Assembly: GCF_016458205.1 (NCBI RefSeq)
Contig: NZ_JAEMED010000001.1
Coordinates: 22,791 to 86,790, forward strand
Reading direction: 5' to 3'
Length of the DNA: 64,000 nucleotides
DNA from: Streptococcus sp. 121
GTDB taxonomy: Bacteria; Bacillota; Bacilli; Lactobacillales; Streptococcaceae
The translations under genes were made by a program, and so were the position numbers. Within the stretch, counting starts at the first letter, position 1; the number at the start of each line of letters is the position of its first letter. Under the pieces are notes generated by a model, which was given only the letters and a program-made list of their open reading frames with translations, searched no databases and was not told the DNA's origin. Below, one piece after another: positions 16,306 to 24,455 of this stretch.

Positions 16306-17205
16306 GTGGATGAAAAACAATTAAAAGACATGATCCGCTCGCTCTTAAGTGAGATGGTAAAGGAGGATGCCACTCCGAGTGTTGAGGAAGTTGAAGTCAG
16401 CGAAACTAGTCATAAGCCAAGTCAAGAATCCGTCATTGAGGATGGAATGATTGAAGATATCACAGAAGTCAATATCCAGGAACAATTTTTAGTGCCGAGT
16501 GCTTTGAACGAAGAAGCTTATCGAAAAATTAAAAAGTTTACTCCAGCCCGTTTAGGACTATGGAGAGCTGGAACACGTTATAAGACCCAGTCAGTCTTAA
16601 GATTCCGTGCTGACCATGCGGCTGCTCAAGATGCAGTTTTCTCCTATGTTTCTCCAGAATTTGTGGAAGAAATGGGACTGATTCCAGTACATACGTCACC
16701 GACCTCGAAAGATGAGTATCTGACTAGACCAGACCTTGGACGTGTCTTTCCAGATGATCAAGCAGAGATTATTAAACGAGAGTGCAAGCCTAATGCCAAG
16801 GTCCAAGTTATTGTTGGGGATGGTTTGAGTTCCTCTGCAATTGAAGCCAATCTTCGAGATTTTCTACCAGCATTGAAACAAGGCTTGAAAATGTTTGGAA
16901 TAGACTTTTCAGAGGTACTATTCATCAAACATGCACGGGTGGGAGCGATGGACCATGTAGCTGAACTTACGGGAGCTGAAGTGGTTTGTATGCTAGTTGG
17001 CGAACGTCCTGGTTTGGTCACAGCTGAATCCATGAGTGCTTATATTGCTTATAAAACATGGCGAGGAATGCCGGAAGCCAAACGGACTGTCCTTTCAAAC
17101 ATCCATCGTGGAGGAACTCCGGCGGTTGAAGCAGGTGCTTATGTAGCGGAAATTATCAAAAAAATTCTCGATCAGAAAAAATCGGGTGTTGACTTGAAAG
17201 GATAA
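16306..17205 (+). CDS. eutC: Ethanolamine ammonia-lyase, small subunit
   Basis: 299 residues. The GTG at 16306 is the start: it is eight bases after AGGAGGG, and the nearby ATG at 16310 is out of frame. The N-terminal helix [20 protein letters not shown] looks like an encapsulation peptide, followed by an acidic linker (to about 60) and the catalytic domain with [18 protein letters not shown] and the cobalamin-contacting [12 protein letters not shown] and [19 protein letters not shown]. Confidence 0.96.
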   Translation: MDEKQLKDMIRSLLSEMVKEDATPSVEEVEVSETSHKPSQESVIEDGMIEDITEVNIQEQFLVPSALNEEAYRKIKKFTPARLGLWRAGTRYKTQSVLRFRADHAAAQDAVFSYVSPEFVEEMGLIPVHTSPTSKDEYLTRPDLGRVFPDDQAEIIKRECKPNAKVQVIVGDGLSSSAIEANLRDFLPALKQGLKMFGIDFSEVLFIKHARVGAMDHVAELTGAEVVCMLVGERPGLVTAESMSAYIAYKTWRGMPEAKRTVLSNIHRGGTPAVEAGAYVAEIIKKILDQKKSGVDLKG

Positions 17206-17216
17206 AGGGGAAAGAA

Positions 17217-17873
17217 ATGGTAAGACAGGAACGATTAGGAGCAAGTGTTCTATCATCCTTGCTCATTCCAAATGTGGACAGAGGCTTGGCTGCTTCCTTG
17301 GAACTAAAACCCCATCATCGGAGTTTGGGAATTGTAACTTCCGACTGTGATGATGTGACCTATGTAGCTTTGGATGAAGCCACAAAAGCTGTCAATGTTG
17401 AAATTGTCTATGCTCGTAGTATGTATGCGGGCGCAGGAAATGCCTCTACGAAATTAGCTGGTGAAGTCATCGGTATTGTAGCAGGACCCAATCCAGAAGA
17501 AGTACGGAGTGCGTTGGATGTGATTGTTTATGAGATTGAAAACGGGGCTAGTTTCTACTCAGCCAATGACGACAATTCGATTCCTTATTTTGCCCATTGT
17601 ATCTCACGGGCTGGATCCTATTTATCTCAAGCTGCCAATGCAACCGAAGGGACGGCTATTGCTTACTTAATTGCTCCTCCAGCTGAGGCTATGGTGGGCT
17701 TGGATGCAGCTTTAAAAGCAGCAGATGTACAAGTTGGGGCCTTTTATGGACCTCCAAGTGAGACCAATTTTGCTGGCGGACTCTTGGTCGGAAGTCAATC
17801 AGCCTGTCGAGCTGCCTGTGACGCTTTTGCAAGAACTGTGGAGCAGATTGCAGATAATCCAAGAACATACTAG
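17217..17873 (+). CDS. eutL: Microcompartment shell protein EutL (trimeric tandem BMC)
   Basis: 218 residues with two BMC domains in tandem, forming trimeric tiles with a gated central pore. Visible: LGASVLSSLLIPNVDRGLA, ALDEATKAVNVEIVYARSMYAGAG in the first half and ALKAADVQVGAFYGPPSETNFAGG in the second. It lies between lyase and shell genes; RBS GGGGAAAG precedes the ATG. Confidence 0.95.
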   Translation: MVRQERLGASVLSSLLIPNVDRGLAASLELKPHHRSLGIVTSDCDDVTYVALDEATKAVNVEIVYARSMYAGAGNASTKLAGEVIGIVAGPNPEEVRSALDVIVYEIENGASFYSANDDNSIPYFAHCISRAGSYLSQAANATEGTAIAYLIAPPAEAMVGLDAALKAADVQVGAFYGPPSETNFAGGLLVGSQSACRAACDAFARTVEQIADNPRTY

Positions 17874-17889
17874 ATAGCAGGTGATTCCT

Positions 17890-18372
17890 ATGACACAAAA
17901 AGCATTAGGACTCATTGAGGTCAAGGGATTCTTGGGGGCAGTCGTTGCGGCGGACATTGCCTTAAAAGCTGCAAATGTTCATTTATTGCGAGCAGAAACT
18001 GTTAAATCCGGTTTGAAAAACGTGCAAATTGTGGGAGACATCGGAGCAGTTAGGGCAGCGGTCGATGCTGTGCAAGCAGAACTGGGTCAGAAATCCTATT
18101 TCCGTACCAGTCATGTCATTGCTCGCCTGGACCAACAAACGGAAGACTTGCTCTTTCCAAAAAAGGAAGAGATCGAGAGCGATGTTATTGCCCCTTCACC
18201 TGAGGTGGAGCCAGCCTCTAAGTATGATATTCATAAATTAGAAACAATGAAAGTGGTCCAATTGCGGAGTTTGGCTTATCAAGAACCTGCGATTGAGCTT
18301 AGCAAGAAAGAGATTAAGTTTGCCAATAAGGCTCGTTTGTTAGAAGCCCTTGGTAAGATAGAAAAGGAGTAA
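17890..18372 (+). CDS. BMC shell protein with C-terminal helical extension (EutK-like)
   Basis: 160 residues from ATG 17890 (RBS AGGTGATT; an in-frame GTG upstream overlaps this RBS). The N-terminal 90 residues are one BMC domain (ALGLIEVKGFLGAVVAADIALKAANVHLL). After an acidic linker (105-120) comes a charged segment (KVVQLRSLAYQ...LSKKEIKFANKARLLEAL) that looks like a small SAP-like helical domain. E. coli EutK also has a BMC plus a C-terminal nucleic-acid-binding-like fold, so the plan is similar, but I cannot show the two tails are homologous. Confidence 0.75.
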   Translation: MTQKALGLIEVKGFLGAVVAADIALKAANVHLLRAETVKSGLKNVQIVGDIGAVRAAVDAVQAELGQKSYFRTSHVIARLDQQTEDLLFPKKEEIESDVIAPSPEVEPASKYDIHKLETMKVVQLRSLAYQEPAIELSKKEIKFANKARLLEALGKIEKE

Positions 18373-18378
18373 TTGTCT

Positions 18379-19860
18379 ATGTTTATTGAAGACAAGGACT
18401 TGGCGTCGATTCAGGAGGTGAGAAACCTGATTCGGACGGCAAAGAAGGCCCAGAAAGAACTGGCCCAATGGAATCAAGAACAAATTGATACCCTAGTCAA
18501 GGTGGTTACCAAGGCTTGTTATGAACAACGGGAATACTTGGCTAAACTGGCTGTTGAAGAAACCGGATTTGGTCGCTGGGAGGATAAGGTATTAAAAAAT
18601 ACTCTAGCTTCACAAGGAGTCTATGAAGAAATAAGAGATTTAAAGACGGTTGGTGTTTTATCGGAAGATTCAAAAAAGGGAATAACAGAAGTTGCTTTGC
18701 CGGTAGGCGTGATTGCAGGTCTCATTCCTTCAACAAATCCAACGTCCACTGTTATTTACAAAGCTTTGTTAGCTTTAAAAACAGGGAATAGTATTATTTT
18801 TTCTCCTCACCCTCATGCGCTCAAGTGTATTGAGGCAACGGTTGCGATTATTCAAGATGCCTTAAAAACGGTTGGAGCCCCAGCAGGTGTAGTGACGTCA
18901 ATTCATCGTGTTTCGATTTCAGCAACCAATGAGTTGATGCGTCATAAAGACACCAAGCTGATTTTAGCAACTGGCGGAACAGCCATGGTTCGAGCGGCCT
19001 ATTCCTCAGGTACTCCAGCTATTGGTGTTGGTCCTGGAAATGGACCGGCCTATATTGAGTCGTCCGCGGATATCCCACACGCTGTCCAGCAAATCCTGGA
19101 TTCAAAAACGTTTGATAATGGTGTGATTTGTGCCTCTGAACAATCGATTATTGTAGATCAATCGAATCAGGAAGCGGTTATTGCAGAGTTCCAGCGTCAA
19201 GGAGCCTACTTTGTGCCCGATTCGGATGCCAAAAAATTGGGAGCAGCAGTCATTCAACCAAGTGGTCTTATGAATCCTCAAATGGTCGGAAAGACCGCTC
19301 CAGAAATTGGGAAACTGGCCGGTCTTTCGGTTCCAGAAACTGCGCGTGTTCTCATTGCTAGGGAAACAGGGATCGGGAAGCAACATCCGTTCTCTATGGA
19401 AAAACTCTGTCCAGTATTGGGATTCTATACCGTAAAAGATTGGAAAGAGGCAAGTACCTTAACCAATAGTATTTTGCAAAATGAAGGAATTGGTCATACC
19501 TTTGCCATCCATAGTCAAAATCAGGAGATTATCCGCCACTTCAGTCTTTATACACCTGTATCTCGACTTTTGGTGAATACTGGTTCAGCACTGGGTGGTG
19601 TAGGAGCCACAACCAATCTATTTCCAGCCTTGACCTTGGGATGTGGAGGGATTGGAGGCAGTTCCACCTCAGATAACATCAGTCCGATGAATCTCATTAA
19701 TGTCCGTCGGATTGCAACTGGTCAGCGGAGTTTGGCAGATTTACGCAAGGCTGAAAATCAAGTGGCAGAGGTTGTTAAAGAATTGAAACCTGAAAGCACA
19801 TTGAGTGATGAGGCTCTCATCGAAGCCCTTGTTGCGAAAGTTTTGGAAAAACTAAAATAA
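18379..19860 (+). CDS. eutE: CoA-acylating acetaldehyde dehydrogenase
   Basis: 493 residues from ATG 18379, eight bases after AAAAGGAGT; an in-frame TTG six bases upstream is less likely. It oxidises acetaldehyde to acetyl-CoA with NAD+. The nucleophile lies in DNGVICASEQS, with PSTNPTSTVIYK and GVGPGNGPAYIE typical of EutE/PduP/AdhE aldehyde domains. A related but ruined gene lies at 62275-63731, and comparison with this one shows what that copy has lost. Confidence 0.95.
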   Translation: MFIEDKDLASIQEVRNLIRTAKKAQKELAQWNQEQIDTLVKVVTKACYEQREYLAKLAVEETGFGRWEDKVLKNTLASQGVYEEIRDLKTVGVLSEDSKKGITEVALPVGVIAGLIPSTNPTSTVIYKALLALKTGNSIIFSPHPHALKCIEATVAIIQDALKTVGAPAGVVTSIHRVSISATNELMRHKDTKLILATGGTAMVRAAYSSGTPAIGVGPGNGPAYIESSADIPHAVQQILDSKTFDNGVICASEQSIIVDQSNQEAVIAEFQRQGAYFVPDSDAKKLGAAVIQPSGLMNPQMVGKTAPEIGKLAGLSVPETARVLIARETGIGKQHPFSMEKLCPVLGFYTVKDWKEASTLTNSILQNEGIGHTFAIHSQNQEIIRHFSLYTPVSRLLVNTGSALGGVGATTNLFPALTLGCGGIGGSSTSDNISPMNLINVRRIATGQRSLADLRKAENQVAEVVKELKPESTLSDEALIEALVAKVLEKLK

Positions 19861-19874
19861 AAGGAGAATAAATG

Positions 19875-20159
19875 ATGAACGCAAACGCATTAGGAATGGT
19901 AGAAACAAAAGGACTTGTAGGCGCAATTGAAGCAGCAGATGCCATGGTCAAAGCAGCTAACGTAACACTTGTTGGGAAAGAACAAATTGGAGCTGGTTTG
20001 GTTACAGTTATGGTTCGTGGTGACGTTGGTGCAGTTAAAGCAGCAACAGATGCAGGAGCTGCAGCGGCAGAAAATGTAGGAGAATTGATCTCTGTACACG
20101 TTATTCCTCGCCCCCATGCTGAGGTGGAAGTTATTTTACCTGCAGGCAAAGCTGAATAG
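19875..20159 (+). CDS. eutM: Major microcompartment shell hexamer EutM, copy 1
   Basis: 94 residues; of the two tandem ATGs the second is used by analogy with copy 2 and its spacing from AAGGAG. Single BMC domain starting [21 protein letters not shown]. It differs from copy 2 at only two of the first 89 residues (L14F, A82S) and has a slightly longer C-terminus. EutM/PduA hexamers make most of the shell facets. Confidence 0.95.
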   Translation: MNANALGMVETKGLVGAIEAADAMVKAANVTLVGKEQIGAGLVTVMVRGDVGAVKAATDAGAAAAENVGELISVHVIPRPHAEVEVILPAGKAE

Positions 20160-20204
20160 TCTTACCAAACTTATAAACATTTTTAACACAAAGGAGAACA
20201 AACA

Positions 20205-20477
20205 ATGAACGCAAACGCACTTGGAATGGTAGAAACAAAAGGATTTGTAGGCGCAATAGAAGCAGCAGATGCCATGGTCAAAGCAGCTAATGTCACCTTG
20301 GTTGGAAAAGAACAAATTGGTGCCGGCTTGGTTACAGTTATGGTTCGTGGTGACGTTGGTGCGGTTAAGGCAGCAACAGATGCAGGAGCTGCGGCAGCAG
20401 AAAATGTAGGGGAATTGATCTCTGTACACGTCATCCCACGCCCACACTCTGAAGTAGAAGTTATTCTTCCTAAGTAG
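20205..20477 (+). CDS. eutM: Major microcompartment shell hexamer EutM, copy 2
   Basis: 90 residues, a tandem duplicate of the preceding gene with its own AAAGGAG site. The nucleotide sequences differ at scattered, mostly silent positions, so this is an evolved duplication rather than a simple assembly repeat. Shell proteins are needed in large amounts, which may explain keeping both. Confidence 0.95.
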   Translation: MNANALGMVETKGFVGAIEAADAMVKAANVTLVGKEQIGAGLVTVMVRGDVGAVKAATDAGAAAAENVGELISVHVIPRPHSEVEVILPK

Positions 20478-20517
20478 GAAGCAAGGAGGCGAGGACCGTC
20501 GTTCATTTGATATTTAA

Positions 20518-20667
20518 TATAGACTTTTAGTACAAGGTAGCGAGTCGTAGACAGCTCGAATCTCTGGGGGAGATTTTGAGCTTGCTGATACAACTTTCGA
20601 AGTAAGTTTCCAATAAGTATGGCAAGATGAGCTAACACGGTCATAAAAGATAACCGAAAAGAGTATA
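20518..20667. repeat. Long MITE variant (150 bp) inside the eut operon
   Basis: Both ends match the 106-bp family (TATAGAC... and ...AAAAGAGTATA, reverse orientation), but the middle carries an extra hairpin block AATCTctgggggAGATT and a TTTCGAA segment also found in the copy at 27045. It fills most of the 244-base gap between eutM and the next gene and could act as an RNA structure within the operon message. Confidence 0.8.
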
Positions 20668-20721
20668 AAACTGAACGAGGTCCTTTCACTTTCCCTTGAG
20701 GGTAGGAAAGGAAGTGACTGT

Positions 20722-21291
20722 ATGGCTTTGTATACGGAAGCACGAATTCGCAAAATGTTGCGGGAATTGCAATTGGAAAGGTCTGGTCAACTGAGCTTAG
20801 ATGCCGGATCCATTTTGACTCCTTCTGCTAAAAGCTTCCTCAGAGACCATCGAATTAACGTTTCATGGAAAGAAGTTCAATCTTCGAAAAAAGCGGAATT
20901 TTTCTCTCTACCCACGGACACTTTATTTCGCTTGGAAAAGGTCTATCCCTATTTTTTAAAAGCCCAAAAAGTCTTACGTCAGTATTATTTGCTTGATAAA
21001 GAAGAAAGGTTACTTCGTTATTTTCAGCAAATTCAGCTCTTGAGAAAAGGAGAGGAAATAGAATTTGGGTTTGATCGAGTTCAAACCGATTCGAATGCTG
21101 ACAGACTAATGAATCATGTCTTGGAAAAACCGATTTGGGCCTTGGAACTTTATCAATTATCGATAGAATTGGATCAAATTCGTTATGAATACGAGTTGGC
21201 TTGGTCAACTGAGTTGCGGAGTCAAAAGGAAGTGCTTCTAGGGCAGCTGAATGAAATAGTGGCTGGAATTCAAAGCATGATTGTGGAGTGA
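20722..21291 (+). CDS. EutT-family (cobalamin adenosyltransferase-like) accessory protein
   Basis: 189 residues. The N-terminus (TEARIRKMLRELQL, then ILTPSAKSFLRDHRI) resembles enterobacterial EutT, which has the same TPSA-X-X-L motif, but the metal-binding cysteine cluster of EutT is not seen. As a PduO-type transferase is encoded at 8681, this may be a second adenosyltransferase or a protein with another role. Genes of this type recur in Firmicute eut operons. Assignment rests on N-terminal similarity and context. Confidence 0.6.
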   Translation: MALYTEARIRKMLRELQLERSGQLSLDAGSILTPSAKSFLRDHRINVSWKEVQSSKKAEFFSLPTDTLFRLEKVYPYFLKAQKVLRQYYLLDKEERLLRYFQQIQLLRKGEEIEFGFDRVQTDSNADRLMNHVLEKPIWALELYQLSIELDQIRYEYELAWSTELRSQKEVLLGQLNEIVAGIQSMIVE

Positions 21292-21300
21292 GGAAGTGTT

Positions 21301-21936
21301 ATGAAATTAGAAACATTGATTGAAAAAGTAGCGGAACGGGTTCAAGAACAACTTGATTCGAGTTTCGAAATTGAAGCCAGTGGCCGTCATGTACATCTGA
21401 GCCAGGAAGATTTAGATAGTCTTTTTGGACCAGGATATGCGCTAACAAAGATGAAGGACCTCTCTCAACCAGGTCAATATGCAGCCCAAGAAAGAGTAAC
21501 CCTACTGGGTCCTAAGGGGGTCTTTCGAAATGTGGTCATTCTAGGACCGGTTCGCAAGGAATCTCAAGTTGAAGTATCTGCGACAGACTGTTTGCAATTA
21601 GGCATTCAAGCACCTGTGAGGGAGAGTGGTGACATCAAAGGGACACCAGGAATTGTCCTTGTGAATGGGAACCGTACGGTTTCTTTAGACAAGGGCTTGA
21701 TTGTTGCTAAGAGACATATTCATATGACACCAGAGGATGCAGAACGCTTGGGTGTATCCAATCATGAAATTGTTCAAGTTCGAGCAGAGGGACAACGCCC
21801 GCTTATTTTCGATGATGTTGTGGTACGGGTTAGTCCGAAGTTTGCGACCTATATGCACATTGACTATGATGAAGCGAATGCAGCAGGCTTTGTCAAAGGG
21901 ATGCGTGGTCGTATTGTAAAAATTTCAGAAAAATAG
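21301..21936 (+). CDS. pduL: Phosphate acetyl/propanoyltransferase, PduL type
   Basis: 211 residues. It turns acetyl-CoA plus phosphate into acetyl-phosphate and recycles CoA inside the compartment, taking the role of EutD. Two PduL half-domains are seen, with the zinc-ligand motifs ASGRHVHLS near residue 27 and KRHIHMTPEDAERLG near residue 139. The N-terminal helix (METLIEKVAERVQEQL region) is likely an encapsulation peptide. Confidence 0.92.
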   Translation: MKLETLIEKVAERVQEQLDSSFEIEASGRHVHLSQEDLDSLFGPGYALTKMKDLSQPGQYAAQERVTLLGPKGVFRNVVILGPVRKESQVEVSATDCLQLGIQAPVRESGDIKGTPGIVLVNGNRTVSLDKGLIVAKRHIHMTPEDAERLGVSNHEIVQVRAEGQRPLIFDDVVVRVSPKFATYMHIDYDEANAAGFVKGMRGRIVKISEK

Positions 21937-21946
21937 GAGGTTGTGT

Positions 21947-22534
21947 ATGACACAAATTGAAGCGCTTATTCAAGCTGTGACAGACCGCCTCTTGGAAAAA
22001 TTGACTGTAGACAATACTGGTAAAGAATTAGAAAAAGTTTATGTTTTTGGCTCTGAAAACTTAAAGAGTCAGATTCAAAATTTTGGTTTTGAAGTGGTAG
22101 AAGATGCGCAAGATGGAAAGCTTCTAGTTGTTGAATCTTTAACGGATGCTGCTATTTTTCGGTTAGCTAATCTTTGTCCATTGACAACCTTAGAGGAATG
22201 GATTCTACAAGCTCTACAGCAGGGAAAGGCTGTTTTTGTTTTGAGACAGGCACCGTCCACGAACGGTTCTAGCAAATCTTTGCGTGAGGGTGTTGGAATC
22301 CTGACACAAAAAGTTGCTTCATACGGCCTACGATTTACAAATCTTGTAGGCTTGAAAGATTTTTTACAGCAGAAAGAAGTCACAGCTAAAACCGGGAAAC
22401 GCACTTTGTTAACAGAGGAAAAAGCACAAGCTCTTGGCTTATTACCAGGTGACCACCTGGATGCCAAAGATTGGCTGATAACCCCGTTAGCTCGCGATTT
22501 CCTTCGTCGAAATAGAATTAGGATAGTTGAATAA
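21947..22534 (+). CDS. Conserved ethanolamine-utilisation protein of unknown function
   Basis: 195 residues from ATG 21947, six bases after AGGAGG. It begins with an amphipathic helix (TQIEALIQAVTDRLLEKL) like an encapsulation peptide, has a soluble alpha/beta-looking body, and ends in ITPLARDFLRRNRIRIVE, a segment similar in style to the TPSAKSFLRDHRI of the protein at 20722. Comparable genes occupy this position in Firmicute eut operons. No catalytic motif was recognised. Confidence 0.7.
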   Translation: MTQIEALIQAVTDRLLEKLTVDNTGKELEKVYVFGSENLKSQIQNFGFEVVEDAQDGKLLVVESLTDAAIFRLANLCPLTTLEEWILQALQQGKAVFVLRQAPSTNGSSKSLREGVGILTQKVASYGLRFTNLVGLKDFLQQKEVTAKTGKRTLLTEEKAQALGLLPGDHLDAKDWLITPLARDFLRRNRIRIVE

Positions 22535-22545
22535 GGAGTAGGGAG

Positions 22546-22821
22546 ATGTTTGTAGGAAAAGTCAGGGGTAGCTTATGGGCTACTCGAAAAGAGGAAGCTT
22601 TGAATGGTCTCAAGTTTCTAATTGTGGAACGCCAATTAAATGACCAACAAACAGATCCCGCTCATGTGATTGCGGCAGATTTAATTGGAGCTGGTCAAGG
22701 CGATTTAGTTTTGGTTACGACAGGAAGCAGTGCTCGTGTGGCCTTGGATAAGGTGGATGTTCCAATTGATATGCTAATTGTTGGCATCATCGATAAGGTA
22801 GCTTATGAAGATGATGATTAG
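22546..22821 (+). CDS. eutN: Microcompartment vertex protein EutN (pentameric)
   Basis: 91 residues, the CcmL/EutN family that caps the vertices of the shell. It starts MFVGKVRGSLWATRKEEALNGLKFLIV and includes DLIGAGQGDLVLVTTGSSAR, both typical. GGAGTAGGGAG precedes the ATG. Confidence 0.95.
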   Translation: MFVGKVRGSLWATRKEEALNGLKFLIVERQLNDQQTDPAHVIAADLIGAGQGDLVLVTTGSSARVALDKVDVPIDMLIVGIIDKVAYEDDD

Positions 22822-22833
22822 AAAGGATAGCAA

Positions 22834-23937
22834 ATGAGTATCAATGAGATAATCATTTATGTGATGGTCCTTTTCCTACTGATTGGAGCAATTGATAAGT
22901 GTATTGGTGGAAAATTAGGACTGAGTGAACAATTTGAAGAAGGGATTATGGCCATGGGAGCCTTGGCCTTGTCCATGGCTGGGATTATGGTGGTAGCCCC
23001 ATTACTAGCTGATCTGTTAAAACCAATTATTGTCCCTATTTATGGACTGGTTGGTGCCGATCCCTCTATTTTTGCAACAACTTTTATCGCCAATGATATG
23101 GGAGGAGCTCCCCTCGCTTTAAGTTTGGCAGAAAATGAAGAGGTTGGAAAATTTGCTGCCTATGTTCTTGGATCCATGATGGGGCCGACATTGGTTTTCA
23201 CGATTCCAGTTTCGCTTGGGATTATTGAAAAAGAGGATCGTCCTTTGTTGGCGCGTGGGATTCTCTATGGATTGGTAACGGTCCCTATAGGCTGTTTAGT
23301 GGGTGGTCTTTTAGTACCAGGCTTGGGATTTGGTACCTTGCTCATCAATCTAATTCCAATTATTATCGTATCTGCCCTTATCTTCCTTGGTCTTGTGATG
23401 GCTCCTGAAAAAATGATTAAGGGCTTTGAGGTCTTTGGACAGGTTATTGTGACCATTGCTACTCTTGGCTTGGCTTTTGGAGCAGCTCAACTCTTAACAG
23501 GGAATGAATGGCTGTTGGGTCTGTACCCAAGTGGAGCAGAGACCTTGGTTGAAGCCTTTGAAGTTGTCGGAACCATTGCGGTTACCTTAGCAGGAGCTTT
23601 TGGATTAGTAGCAGTTTTCACCAAAGTAGCAAGCAAACCTTTAGCTAAAATTGGACATTCTTTAGGGATGAACGATGTGGCAGCCGCGGGTTTGGTAGCA
23701 TCTTTGGCCAATAATATTGCCATGTTCCAAATGATGAAAGATATGGATAATCGTGGAAAAATCATCAATGTGGCCTTTGCGGTGTCCGCTTCCTTTGTGA
23801 TTGGAGACCACCTTGGCTTCACAGCTGGTCAAAGCCCAGATATGATTTTCCCAATGATGGTCGGAAAAATTGTAGGTGGAGTGACTGCTGTTATTCTAGC
23901 CTTTATTTTGACAAAATCCATGCAGAAAGAAGGGTAG
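22834..23937 (+). CDS. eutH: Ethanolamine permease-like membrane protein EutH
   Basis: 367 residues with about ten to eleven hydrophobic segments. EutH is thought to help ethanolamine enter the cell when it is scarce. The family stretch IFATTFIANDMGGAPLALSLA and a late SFVIGDHLGFTAGQSPDMI are both present. It ends three bases before eutQ. Confidence 0.93.
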   Translation: MSINEIIIYVMVLFLLIGAIDKCIGGKLGLSEQFEEGIMAMGALALSMAGIMVVAPLLADLLKPIIVPIYGLVGADPSIFATTFIANDMGGAPLALSLAENEEVGKFAAYVLGSMMGPTLVFTIPVSLGIIEKEDRPLLARGILYGLVTVPIGCLVGGLLVPGLGFGTLLINLIPIIIVSALIFLGLVMAPEKMIKGFEVFGQVIVTIATLGLAFGAAQLLTGNEWLLGLYPSGAETLVEAFEVVGTIAVTLAGAFGLVAVFTKVASKPLAKIGHSLGMNDVAAAGLVASLANNIAMFQMMKDMDNRGKIINVAFAVSASFVIGDHLGFTAGQSPDMIFPMMVGKIVGGVTAVILAFILTKSMQKEG

Positions 23938-23940
23938 TTT

Positions 23941-24393
23941 ATGAGTCAAATTAACCGTGAGCTGTTAGAAAAACTCGTTCGTCAGATTATCCTAGAAGAA
24001 TTGGGAACAGAGTCATCTACGAAAAAAGTTAGTAAAGCAGGGGTCATCTCCTTAGCTGTTAATCAAATGGATGTGAGACCAGAAGATCGACTAGACACTG
24101 GAAACGCTCAAGATCAGGTCTACACCCGAGATTTAATTAGTTTAGAGGAGAGTCCACGTCTAGGCTTTGGTTTGATGACTATGGAGGACACCACCTTCTC
24201 CTGGCATCTTGACTATGATGAAGTTGACTTTGTCATTGACGGTCAATTAGACATCATTGTTGGAGATGAAGTGATGTCAGCAGGGCCGGGTCAAGCCCTC
24301 TTCATTCCAAAGGGGAGCGATATTCAGTTTTCTGTAAAAGGCAAGGCTCGCTTTGTTTACATTACTTATCCTGCCGACTGGCAGAATAGTTAG
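23941..24393 (+). CDS. eutQ: EutQ, cupin-fold protein
   Basis: 150 residues. The N-terminal helix NRELLEKLVRQIILEELGTE looks like an encapsulation peptide; the C-terminal half is a single cupin barrel with WHLDYDEVDFVIDGQL and GPGQALFIPKGSDIQF. EutQ has been reported to have acetate-kinase activity in Salmonella, which would complete acetyl-phosphate to acetate with ATP gain. It is the last gene before a strong terminator. Confidence 0.92.
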   Translation: MSQINRELLEKLVRQIILEELGTESSTKKVSKAGVISLAVNQMDVRPEDRLDTGNAQDQVYTRDLISLEESPRLGFGLMTMEDTTFSWHLDYDEVDFVIDGQLDIIVGDEVMSAGPGQALFIPKGSDIQFSVKGKARFVYITYPADWQNS

Positions 24394-24400
24394 AAGAAGC

Positions 24401-24440
24401 ACGGATTCTCCTCAGCTATAGGGTGAATCCGTCTTTTTTT
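24401..24440 (+). terminator. Terminator at the end of the eut operon
   Basis: ACGGATTC and GAATCCGT pair around a 16-base loop and are followed by CT7. It lies 16 bases before the next RBS, so it may also act as a leaky attenuator for the oxidoreductase gene. Confidence 0.85.
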
Positions 24441-24455
24441 CTGAAGGAGGACAAG

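Noticed and set aside
19875..20477. The eutM pair as an assembly artefact
   Set aside because: The copies differ at many silent sites and at their C-terminal ends, and have different flanks.
19890..20743. Long minus-strand frames opposite eutM and neighbours
   Set aside because: They are antisense shadows of highly conserved shell genes, cysteine- and serine-rich without ribosome sites.
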